Positions 17,362 to 24,421 of a stretch of 64,000 bases of DNA are shown piece after piece. The stretch is from Alistipes sp. Zagget8 (GTDB lineage: Bacteria > Bacteroidota > Bacteroidia > Bacteroidales > Rikenellaceae). Location of the stretch: positions 62,001 to 126,000 of the forward strand of contig MSHJ01000003.1 in NCBI GenBank assembly GCA_001941065.1. Reading direction: 5' to 3'. Both the position numbers and the translations under genes were made by a program. Numbering within the stretch: the stretch's first letter is position 1; each line of letters opens with the position of its first letter. Under the pieces are notes generated by a model. It searched no databases. It worked only from the letters and a program-made list of their open reading frames with translations, and was not told the origin of the DNA.

Positions 17362-17378
17362 TATGATAGGAAATTTGA
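17358..17378 (-). repeat. 21-bp element-1 motif, copy 3, over the polymerase start codon
   Basis: On the minus strand this is TCAAA followed by TTTCCTATCATAATGG. The ATG within it (17361-17359) is the polymerase start, so the motif covers the ribosome-binding region. Confidence 0.75.
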
Positions 17379-17387
17379 TGCGTTGTA

Positions 17388-19739
17388 TTACATTAGTTCT
17401 AAAATACGGTTGACCGTTGTAGTGGCTGCGATTCGTTGTAAGGGCTCGAATCCCATATCCCTGACGGTTCCCACCGTTCGAAAATTCGTCTTGTTATGCG
17501 AGCGTTTTTCCTCGAAGAAACAATGATACAGCTTGATAGCTTCACGATTGCTTTTCAACTCCCGGGCTTGGATATTTATCAGTACGGCATTCATCTTTTC
17601 CCGGATTTCATCGCTTGTCATACGACTCTCTTGTGGGAAATAATCTCTCAATAGGATTCTGAACGGATGGTCGTCTGCAAGGCATGCGAAGAATATGCTC
17701 CTGCGTAAGTTCCGATACCACATTGCGTTCCAATTTATCCCGCCTTTCGTCAGTCGGGGTGTCAGTATATCTATGAGTTTATCCAGCGGAACGTAGGGAT
17801 ATAACTCCTTTACCCGCTTCAAAAACGTGCGGCCATGTCTGTTATCCCGCGGTTTGCGAATCATCCGGTCCAATACATCGTCCGTTATGGGACCCTGCGA
17901 TTTGGCCTGTAACAGCTCGTTGATCGAGGCTTGCACATATTGTATGATGACATTTTTCCGGTTCTCCCGGTCAGTCTCTTCAATCTGAATCTGCTCGGCA
18001 TTCTTTTTATGGGAGTGATATGCAGTATTGCAAATCTGGCATGTTTCGCGCAAAGTTGCAAAGAAGCGTTCTTTGGTCGTATAGGTTTCGGTACATAATT
18101 GCTGATATTCTCCCAGCGCGTCGATATTCAGATAGGCAGGTACGACCTTGCCATGAATGTTCCGGCGAATGATGCTGATAGGCTGGCTTCCGAATACGCT
18201 GTGCTTGCTGCGTTCTACGATGGCGTCTTTAACGTCCAGAAAGTTTGCGGGCAGGACATTCTCGCAGGATTTCTGTATGTCTTCCGAACTATTGGCGAAT
18301 TGGCTCAGTATTTCGGCTTTGCGCTCGTATTCTTCGAGTGTTATTGCTTTCTCCGGGGTCTTGGGCTTGTAAAAGTCGTATATGATGGTTTCACTCAATA
18401 ACCCCCGTTCATCCCTGCATCTGCCCGAAATCTGATATATCTTTTCCGGGGATAACAGCGTTTGAATGCGTCGCGGATCGGTAATCGTCAGCAGATGGAA
18501 CCGCTCCTCAATATCCACTCCTACAAAGTAGGTGCTTGTGATAAAGGTGATCGGGGTTGCCAATTTCCCGGAGTGCAGGGACCGGTAGTATTCTCCGACC
18601 ATCGTTTGGCTTTGGGAACTGCACGCTACCGAGCAATCCGCCTGCAATTCAACGGGCAATAACCGGATTATGGTGTTGATGGAGCGTATGGAGTTATAGG
18701 CTACAACGATTTTATCGTTCGGATAACGCTCCCGGTAACGGATCAGCGTATCCGCGACCTCTCGGTGCATATTATTCGTCCGAATGACATCCACGGGCCG
18801 TTGCTTCGGATGCTCGTAGTTGATTTCTAACAAAGGTTCCTCTTTCAACTGCGGATGGGTGAACGGGCGTATCGTCGCAGACACAAGGCATCGTTTGATC
18901 GGCGGGAATTCGAGGTAATAGTCGATGACATTCTCCATCGCTTCACGGAACTTGCCATCGGACTGGAACGTGTCTATCTCATCGACCATGATATGCCAGT
19001 CCATATGCGGTTCGCATAGTTTCTCGGCGGGGAGGCTCAATAGAAGGCGCATAGGATTTTGCTTCAATTCCTCGGGAGCTTCCTCAAGTTTCTTGTTCCA
19101 AAATCTTATGGGGGCTTCTTTGATGTACTTGAACTGCGCCATCACGCGGCCTAAACTGTCTGCTACCACGAGGATTTTCTTGTAAGGGAAAGTACCCGTT
19201 CGCTTCTCCGCGATATAGCTGCGGATTTGTTCGTCCGTAGGACTTTTGCAATTCTCCTCCGGAATATCGCTTCCGACATAGAGGAAGCGGTTCGATGTAC
19301 GGTCCTTGTTATAGCCCCGCAGGTATTTCTGATAGGCCAGCTTTTTGGTCGGGAGGACGATAACCGTATCGCGCGGTTGATGCAGTGCCAAAGTAGTGGC
19401 TCCGATACCCGGAACGCTTTTCTTGACGATGCCATAGGGCAGGCTTGTGAAAATTTCGCCCAACTTGGCTCTCGGATAAAGCAGCGTCAGACGCATGCAC
19501 TCTATGCGCTTATGCGTATCGTCGTGAGAGACGATTTCATACCGGACCGGATTCTTCTCGTCGTCAAATGTGTTTATGAAAGCTCTGTTGTACATGTAGC
19601 TCCGGTAATAGCCTATACCATCGCAGTAACCGCTGACATTCGGATAAAAGATTTCATAGCGAGGGTCCTCTATCTTTACGGTATTGGCTGGGAGTTTCTC
19701 CCGTGAAGAAAGTTTGGGTTTGACCTTATCGTCATTCAT
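17388..19739 (-). CDS. SF2-type helicase, replication origin-binding-like, of element 1
   Basis: The 783 residues have superfamily-2 helicase motifs in order: a P-loop-like PGIGATTLAL (110-119), DEID (253-256), SAT (287-289), a motif-V-like FVGVDI (405-410) and motif VI QISGRCRDERG (436-446). The order and spacing recall UL9/origin-binding helicases. The Walker A lysine is replaced by alanine (Ala114), which is unusual. The C-terminal 330 residues have no motif I recognise and may bind DNA or the polymerase. The gene lies just upstream of the polymerase and downstream of the recombinase. A role in opening or copying the excised element is inferred. Confidence 0.78.
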   Translation of the reverse strand: MNDDKVKPKLSSREKLPANTVKIEDPRYEIFYPNVSGYCDGIGYYRSYMYNRAFINTFDDEKNPVRYEIVSHDDTHKRIECMRLTLLYPRAKLGEIFTSLPYGIVKKSVPGIGATTLALHQPRDTVIVLPTKKLAYQKYLRGYNKDRTSNRFLYVGSDIPEENCKSPTDEQIRSYIAEKRTGTFPYKKILVVADSLGRVMAQFKYIKEAPIRFWNKKLEEAPEELKQNPMRLLLSLPAEKLCEPHMDWHIMVDEIDTFQSDGKFREAMENVIDYYLEFPPIKRCLVSATIRPFTHPQLKEEPLLEINYEHPKQRPVDVIRTNNMHREVADTLIRYRERYPNDKIVVAYNSIRSINTIIRLLPVELQADCSVACSSQSQTMVGEYYRSLHSGKLATPITFITSTYFVGVDIEERFHLLTITDPRRIQTLLSPEKIYQISGRCRDERGLLSETIIYDFYKPKTPEKAITLEEYERKAEILSQFANSSEDIQKSCENVLPANFLDVKDAIVERSKHSVFGSQPISIIRRNIHGKVVPAYLNIDALGEYQQLCTETYTTKERFFATLRETCQICNTAYHSHKKNAEQIQIEETDRENRKNVIIQYVQASINELLQAKSQGPITDDVLDRMIRKPRDNRHGRTFLKRVKELYPYVPLDKLIDILTPRLTKGGINWNAMWYRNLRRSIFFACLADDHPFRILLRDYFPQESRMTSDEIREKMNAVLINIQARELKSNREAIKLYHCFFEEKRSHNKTNFRTVGTVRDMGFEPLQRIAATTTVNRILELM

Positions 19740-19843
19740 ACATGGAACGCCTTTTGGGAAAGACCGCCTATGCTCTCACCACAGGCAGTCATGTAAAGAT
19801 ACGAGATGTTATTGAGATTATCAAGTCCCTATTCACTAATCAT

Positions 19844-21055
19844 TTATTCCCCTAACACCTTTTCCAGCCGTTCGATATGATTGCTGATGTTCTTGTTCAG
19901 AACCTGCGCATAGGACTGCTGGGTAACTAAAATATTAGAGTGTCCGAGCAGTTTGCTCACCACCTCGATAGGAACATCGTTGTAGAGCAGGATAGTCGTG
20001 GCAAAGGTTTTCCGGGCCGTGTGGTGCGTCAATTTCTTGTCGATACCTACGACATCCGCAATTTTCCGCAGATAGGAATTGACCTTTTGATTGGAGATAC
20101 GCGGCTGGATATAATCGTCCGTACTACCGAATTCCCGGAACCAGGCTATCAGTTTCTCGGCCTGCGGGAGCAACGGAACGGAAACCTCCCGGTCCGTCTT
20201 TTGACGAACAAGCGTGATCCAATTCCTGCCGTCAAATCCTTTCGTGATATGCTTCGGTTGCAGTGCCTGCGCTTCATGGTAGGCAAGCCCCGTATAGACC
20301 GAGAAGAGGTAGATGTTCTTCACCGTTTCCAGACGTTTCTGGGCAAAATGATGATGCTCCAGTTTGTGCAGTTCCTCCTGCGTGAGAAATACCAGCCGTT
20401 TACGCTCTTTTAAGGGCCTGTATTCGACGAACGGGTCCTGCTGGATATAGTTGCACTTGAAAGCGTAAGTGACCATCTGACGCACCCGCTGCATGATCTT
20501 ATTGATGGTGATGGCTTTCAGACCTTGCACTATGAGTGCTTCTTCGAACTGCTTCACAAAGCGATAGTCCACGTTCCGAATGGGAATGTCCTGCATGTTA
20601 TACGAGGTACGGATATACCGCTCTACATGGGCGAAAACCTCCCGGAATTTCTGCAATGTGGCAGGTGAATACTCTTTGCCTACGAGTTGCTCCATCTTGT
20701 TCAGACGCTCCCGGAAAATCCCGCACAACGTATGTTCCTCCACCGTCTTGTGCTTGTAGATCGAGTAGATTTCAGCCAGCGAGACATTCCCGTCAGCTTC
20801 GTACAATTTACGCTCGATGCCTTTGAGTTCGATGGTGATGTCTTGCAAGCGACGGTTAATCAGCACGGCATCTTCCGAGGTTCCACGGACACATTGAGCG
20901 TCTTTGTCCCACAAGTCAGGAGTTACATAAAGTCCCGTCGAAAATTGCTGGCGTTCTGCACCGTCAGTCGTTAACTTGCAGTAAATCGGGGCTGTACCCC
21001 GTCGGTTTCTCTTAAATTCATAGAGATAATAAGTGATTCGTAATATTTCAACCAT
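19844..21055 (-). CDS. Tyrosine recombinase (integrase) of element 1
   Basis: The layout is an N-terminal arm-binding domain (about 1-90), a SAM-like core-binding domain (about 95-200) and a C-terminal catalytic domain. Catalytic residues are Lys286 (RQKTDRE), His345 and Arg348 (HTAR), His372 (LLGHSN) and the nucleophile Tyr382 (QQSYAQVL). The first arginine of the usual tetrad is replaced by alanine (YTGLAYHE, Ala258), a substitution also seen at this position in Bacteroides conjugative-transposon integrases of the IntDOT group. The gene sits next to the tRNA-side attachment site, as expected for the enzyme that made it. The start is uncertain; in-frame ATGs at 21097 and 21115 would extend it by 14 or 20 residues. 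Confidence 0.92.
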   Translation of the reverse strand: MVEILRITYYLYEFKRNRRGTAPIYCKLTTDGAERQQFSTGLYVTPDLWDKDAQCVRGTSEDAVLINRRLQDITIELKGIERKLYEADGNVSLAEIYSIYKHKTVEEHTLCGIFRERLNKMEQLVGKEYSPATLQKFREVFAHVERYIRTSYNMQDIPIRNVDYRFVKQFEEALIVQGLKAITINKIMQRVRQMVTYAFKCNYIQQDPFVEYRPLKERKRLVFLTQEELHKLEHHHFAQKRLETVKNIYLFSVYTGLAYHEAQALQPKHITKGFDGRNWITLVRQKTDREVSVPLLPQAEKLIAWFREFGSTDDYIQPRISNQKVNSYLRKIADVVGIDKKLTHHTARKTFATTILLYNDVPIEVVSKLLGHSNILVTQQSYAQVLNKNISNHIERLEKVLGE

Positions 21056-21250
21056 AGTCAGCAGATCGTTTTCATAACCCGCTGGAATACTTTTCATTAC
21101 AAGTCTGGAATACAACTTTTGCCCGAAAGCGAATTGTATTCCAACGAACCCCCTAAAATGCCCCGATTTTGGATGATTATTAAAATATCTTAAAATATAA
21201 CAATTTTGTTTAGTTACTGATTATAAGGCATTTAACTATTTTACAGGGCG

Positions 21251-21284
21251 TAAAATTAGGGGTCAGATTTTGCAATCTAACCCC
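21251..21284 (-). terminator. Element-borne terminator for tRNA-Met
   Basis: On the minus strand GGGGTTAGATT pairs with AATCTGACCCC (11 bp, one G-U pair) around a 4-nt loop, followed by TAATTTTA. It abuts the att copy, directly downstream of the tRNA, and replaces the displaced host terminator at 10053-10082. Confidence 0.75.
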
Positions 21285-21316
21285 TTTCGTAGCGGGTCCG
21301 AGACTTGAACTCGGGA
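21285..21316. repeat. Attachment site copy inside intact tRNA-Met
   Basis: These 32 bp are identical to 10086-10117. The copy overlaps the T-arm and acceptor 3' half of the tRNA. Confidence 0.92.
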
Positions 21317-21363
21317 CCTCATGATTATGAATCATGCGCTCTAACCAGCTGAGCTAACCCGCC
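21290..21363 (-). tRNA. tRNA-Met (anticodon CAT)
   Basis: This is a 74-nt cloverleaf on the minus strand. The acceptor pairs GGCGGGT with ACCCGCT (first pair G-U), the D-arm has AGCTCAGCTGGTTAGAGC, the anticodon stem-loop is CATGA-TTCATAA-TCATG, and the T-arm has GTTCAAGTC. Discriminator A; CCA is not encoded. The G1-U72 pair and ordinary D-arm could fit an elongator Met or a lysidine-modified Ile tRNA, which cannot be told apart here. It is the integration target of element 1. Confidence 0.93.
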
Positions 21364-21497
21364 ATTGCTGAAAGCGAGTGCAAAGGTAATAGAAATTTTC
21401 AATCGTGCAAAATCTTTCGGCAAAAAATCGCCGTAAAAAATCACCGTGAGGGGCTGTGGCATTGATTTTGAACTCAGTGCGTGAAAATTGCAATCGT

Positions 21498-22181
21498 ATG
21501 TTTCTTACCGATACTGCACGCACGAGCCTTCGCGATACGCTCGGCGGCATCAAAGTCGTTGCGGGCCTGGTGCTCCTTGCGGCCATTTCTTGGGAGATCA
21601 TCGCCGGAGATCATATCCACATGTCCGGAACTTATCTCACCATCCAATTCGTCGTCTGCCTGATTCTCCTGTGCGATTTCTTCGTCCGCTGGGCCGCTGC
21701 CGAACGGCGGACCCGTTTTTTTTGGCACAACCTGCCGTTCCTGCTCCTGTCGGTTCCCTACTTGAACATCCTGGCGTGGAGCGGCGTCCGCATGACCCAC
21801 GATTGGGCCATCCTCGTGGGACTTATTCCGCTGCTGCGGGCTTTTCTGGCCATGGTCATCATCGTGCGGTGGCTGGTCCGCGGCAACAAAATGCGTCGGA
21901 TATTCTTCGCCTACATCTTCACCGTGGTGGTCTTCACCTATATCTCGGCCCTTGTCTTCTACGACTACGAGGTGCTCGTCAATCCCAAACTCCACGGCTT
22001 CGGCAACGCCCTCTGGTGGGCGTGGATGAACGTCACGACTGTCGGAGCAGAGATTTTCCCCGTTACGGCCATCGGCAAGGTCTTCTGCGTGATGCTACCG
22101 TCGCTGGGCATGATGTTCTTCCCGATTTTCACGACTTACGTGCTGCAGGAATACGCCCCGGACAAAAAATCCGGCCAGTAG
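21498..22181 (+). CDS. Potassium channel-like membrane protein with atypical TVGAE filter
   Basis: The 227 residues have about four hydrophobic helices before a pore loop and a last helix, like a voltage-gated-type single-pore subunit. The pore stretch reads WAWMNVTTVGAEIFPVT, so the K+ filter TVGYG is replaced by TVGAE (181-185). A segment with IIVRWLVRGNKMRRI lies where a voltage-sensor-like helix would be. It is predicted to form a tetrameric cation channel in the inner membrane; selectivity is uncertain. I chose the ATG at 21498; an in-frame GTG at 21456 would add 14 residues of low quality. Convergent with the sulfatase gene. Confidence 0.75.
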   Translation: MFLTDTARTSLRDTLGGIKVVAGLVLLAAISWEIIAGDHIHMSGTYLTIQFVVCLILLCDFFVRWAAAERRTRFFWHNLPFLLLSVPYLNILAWSGVRMTHDWAILVGLIPLLRAFLAMVIIVRWLVRGNKMRRIFFAYIFTVVVFTYISALVFYDYEVLVNPKLHGFGNALWWAWMNVTTVGAEIFPVTAIGKVFCVMLPSLGMMFFPIFTTYVLQEYAPDKKSGQ

Positions 22182-22190
22182 GCCGGACTT
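22170..22190. terminator. Bidirectional terminator between channel and sulfatase genes
   Basis: TCCGGCC/GGCCGGA stem (22170-22176, 22181-22187) around AGTA, flanked by an A-run and a CTTTT. The channel stop codon lies in the loop. Confidence 0.75.
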
Positions 22191-22196
22191 TTCGCG

Positions 22197-23573
22197 TCAT
22201 TGCTTCGGTTTGGCGTCGTAGAAACTCTTGTAGTCGCCGTGGCGCGGAGCCCCGGGCTTGTCCGGATACCATCCCGGCAGCTCGTCGACCCGGGCTTTCA
22301 GTTGCGCATGGAGCGCCTGCACCTCGGGCGTGCAGGTCGCAATGTCGAGCGGCCGCTCCTCCAGCGGGTCCTCGGCGTAGTGGTAGAATCTTCCGTCCCA
22401 ATAATATTTGTACTCCTTATCGTAGGCGCACCGTGCAGCCCGCGGATAGGCCATGTGGGGCCACAGCGGGTTGAAATGCAGCAGCGAGAACTCCCTTTCG
22501 AGCGGCTCCTGTCCGCAGAGTTCCGGGTAGAGCGATATGCCCTCTGCGCCCCACTCTTCGGGAATTTCGATCCCCATGGCGTCGGCCATCGTCGGCATGA
22601 AGTCCGTCAGATCCACCAGCCGGTCGCTGACCCGTCCCTCGCGGGTCTTGTCGCCCCATGCGATCAGCAGCGGGACGTGCGTTCCGTAAACCGTCGAAGA
22701 GCCTTTACCGCCCTCTATTTGTAGTCCGTCGGCTGTCTGCGACGTGATGAGGTGGCAGGTGCCGTTGTCACCGACGAAGATCAGGATCGTGTTGTCCCAG
22801 ATGCCGCGCTCTTCGAGTTTCGCCACCAGTTGTCCGACCTGCTTGTCGAGATAGGCGACCATATCCGGAAAATGGCGGGTGTCTTTCTTGAAGCGGGAGT
22901 CCACGTCGTCGGTCCAGCACTCCGAATCGGGTGTGGCGACGTGCGGCGTGTGTACCAGCGGGGTGGGATAGTAGAGCAGGAAGGGCTTGCCGGCTTCGGT
23001 CTGCCGGTCGATGTAGTCGAAGGCGTAACGCTGGAAATCGTCCGGCGCATAGTAGCTGAATTCGTAATGGCCGTTGTCGTCGACGTATGAGAATGCGTAA
23101 CGGTCTGTCGCCCGCTCTCCGGCCAGCTCCTTGTAGATTTGCAGCTGGGTGAGGCACCACTCGTCGAATCCGAGCCTGCCGACCATCTCGCGCGACCGTC
23201 CGAGCTGCCATTTCCCCACCACGGCCGTCGAATACCCGGCCCGTTGGGCCAGATGGGCGAACGTGTGCTCGTCGTCGTTCATGTATCCGAAATTGACGTA
23301 GTTGCGGTCGTTGTAAACGCCTGTCATCAGTTGCACGCGCGACGGGGTGCTGAGCGGTGTCGCGTGCATGTTCTCGTAACGGATGGCCCGTTTGGCCAGT
23401 GCGTCGAGGTGCGGTGTGTTGTAACTGGTGCCTCCGTAGCATCCGAGACATTCGGCCCCCATGTCGTCGGCCAGTATCAGGATGATGTTGGGGCGCGTTT
23501 CCTGCTTCGGGGCGCATCCTGCGGCGGCAACTGCCAGCAGGCCGAGTCCGGCCGTTCTGAGTTCCCTGTTCAT
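22197..23573 (-). CDS. Sulfatase (arylsulfatase family), lipoprotein, serine-type
   Basis: The 458 residues start with a lipoprotein signal (AVAAAGC, Cys20). The N-terminal alkaline-phosphatase-like core has NIILILADDMG (metal-binding Asp36-Asp37) and the formylglycine motif LSTPSR with Ser75 as the residue converted to formylglycine. Serine-type sulfatases need an anaerobic radical-SAM maturase, which is not in this window. Further support: GKWQLGR and FVGDNGT. It is predicted to remove sulfate from host mucin or glycosaminoglycan sugars outside the cytoplasm. I chose the ATG at 23573 because it opens the signal peptide and is 35 bp from a TATTTTTG box. Substrate unknown; transcribed alone. 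Confidence 0.9.
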   Translation of the reverse strand: MNRELRTAGLGLLAVAAAGCAPKQETRPNIILILADDMGAECLGCYGGTSYNTPHLDALAKRAIRYENMHATPLSTPSRVQLMTGVYNDRNYVNFGYMNDDEHTFAHLAQRAGYSTAVVGKWQLGRSREMVGRLGFDEWCLTQLQIYKELAGERATDRYAFSYVDDNGHYEFSYYAPDDFQRYAFDYIDRQTEAGKPFLLYYPTPLVHTPHVATPDSECWTDDVDSRFKKDTRHFPDMVAYLDKQVGQLVAKLEERGIWDNTILIFVGDNGTCHLITSQTADGLQIEGGKGSSTVYGTHVPLLIAWGDKTREGRVSDRLVDLTDFMPTMADAMGIEIPEEWGAEGISLYPELCGQEPLEREFSLLHFNPLWPHMAYPRAARCAYDKEYKYYWDGRFYHYAEDPLEERPLDIATCTPEVQALHAQLKARVDELPGWYPDKPGAPRHGDYKSFYDAKPKQ

Positions 23574-23607
23574 GGTTTGGGTTTCGTTTTTATGGGTTTG
23601 TATTTCG

Positions 23608-23615
23608 CAAAAATA
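23608..23615 (-). promoter_or_regulatory. Promoter -7 box for the sulfatase gene
   Basis: TATTTTTG on the minus strand, 35 bp before the chosen ATG. Confidence 0.45.
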
Positions 23616-23691
23616 ATAATTCCCGACTAAAAAACAACTATTTCTTTCGTTTTTGCATTTCGTTTTGTTTTGAATCCGCCTGCATGCACCC

Positions 23692-23722
23692 AAAAAATCC
23701 GGCTCCCCTCGGGACGCCGGAT
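23692..23722 (-). terminator. Terminator of mscL
   Basis: On the minus strand ATCCGGC pairs with GCCGGAT, followed by TTTTTTGG, 24 bp after the mscL stop. Confidence 0.75.
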
Positions 23723-23745
23723 TGTCGCAGGACTGTGCCGTGCGT

Positions 23746-24237
23746 TTATTTCTTCTGTTCTTTCAGCAGGTCGCGGATTTCCGTCAGCAGCAACTCCTCT
23801 TTCGTCGGAGCGGGCGGTTCGGGAGCAGGTGCGGGTGCGGGCGCCTCCTCCTTTTTCTTCATCAGGCGGTTCATCAGCTTGACCATCAGGAACACGCAGA
23901 GCGCCAGGATGGTGAAATCCACACACTGCTGGATGAATGCGCCGTAGTTCCAGTAGATCGGCTCTGCCGCGGCCGCAGCCTGCGCGGCGTCGCCTTTGGC
24001 CACGATGCCCTCCACGGATTGCACGGCGCTCGACGTGATGTCGCGCACCTTCGAGATGTCGAGGCGCAGCTGCGAAAAGTCTGTGTTTCCGATCAATGCG
24101 CCGATCGGGGGCATGAGGATGTCGTTGACGAGCGACGACACGATCTTGCCGAACGCACCGCCGATGATAACGCCGACGGCCATGTCCATGACGTTGCCTT
24201 TGAGGGCGAACTCCTTGAATTCCTTGAGAAAAGCCAT
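23746..24237 (-). CDS. mscL: Large-conductance mechanosensitive channel MscL
   Basis: The 163-residue product has the MscL pattern: the N-terminal amphipathic helix and first transmembrane helix ([37 protein letters not shown]), the [10 protein letters not shown] stretch, a periplasmic loop and a second helix ([16 protein letters not shown]). The C-terminal bundle [14 protein letters not shown] follows an Ala-Pro linker. It forms a pentameric tension-gated pore that releases solutes on osmotic downshock. The linker [14 protein letters not shown] makes it a little longer than E. coli MscL. Transcribed alone. Confidence 0.97.
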   Translation of the reverse strand: MAFLKEFKEFALKGNVMDMAVGVIIGGAFGKIVSSLVNDILMPPIGALIGNTDFSQLRLDISKVRDITSSAVQSVEGIVAKGDAAQAAAAAEPIYWNYGAFIQQCVDFTILALCVFLMVKLMNRLMKKKEEAPAPAPAPEPPAPTKEELLLTEIRDLLKEQKK

Positions 24238-24269
24238 ATCTGTTACGGTTTTAGTGTTTTAATTGAGAA

Positions 24270-24277
24270 CAAAAATA
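24270..24277 (-). promoter_or_regulatory. Promoter -7 box for mscL
   Basis: TATTTTTG on the minus strand, 33 bp before the mscL start. Confidence 0.4.
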
Positions 24278-24379
24278 GGAATTTTTTCCGGTTTTCCAAT
24301 AAAATATACGATCTTCTGCCGCCACCTCCCCGGAATATATAAAATCGGCCTTGTGCGTCCGCCGTGTTCCTATTTTTTG

Positions 24380-24387
24380 TATCTTTG
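24380..24387 (+). promoter_or_regulatory. Promoter -7 box for the SSF symporter operon
   Basis: TATCTTTG on the plus strand, 35 bp before the ATG at 24422. This supports that start over the longer open frame from 24263. Confidence 0.5.
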
Positions 24388-24421
24388 GGGGCGTAACGAT
24401 ACTTTTTCCGAATCCGTAATC

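Larger units (their letters stand above)
10086..21316 (-). mobile_element. Integrative element 1 in tRNA-Met (about 11.2 kb)
   Basis: The element is bounded by a perfect 32-bp direct repeat at the 3' end of a tRNA gene, with a tyrosine recombinase next to the intact tRNA. All its genes lie on the minus strand. They include the recombinase, an SF2 helicase, a family-A-like polymerase, two AT-rich genes (a small unknown and a lipoprotein), a small gene, a RecA-like ATPase and a DUF3871 gene. I find no relaxase, coupling protein, capsid, portal or terminase. It is therefore neither a self-transmissible conjugative element nor a complete prophage; a satellite-like or integrated-plasmid lifestyle is possible. 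It brings its own terminator to replace that of the tRNA. Confidence 0.88.

Noticed and set aside
10086..21316. Prophage
   Set aside because: No capsid, portal, terminase, tail or lysis gene could be seen; only integration and replication-type genes plus cargo.
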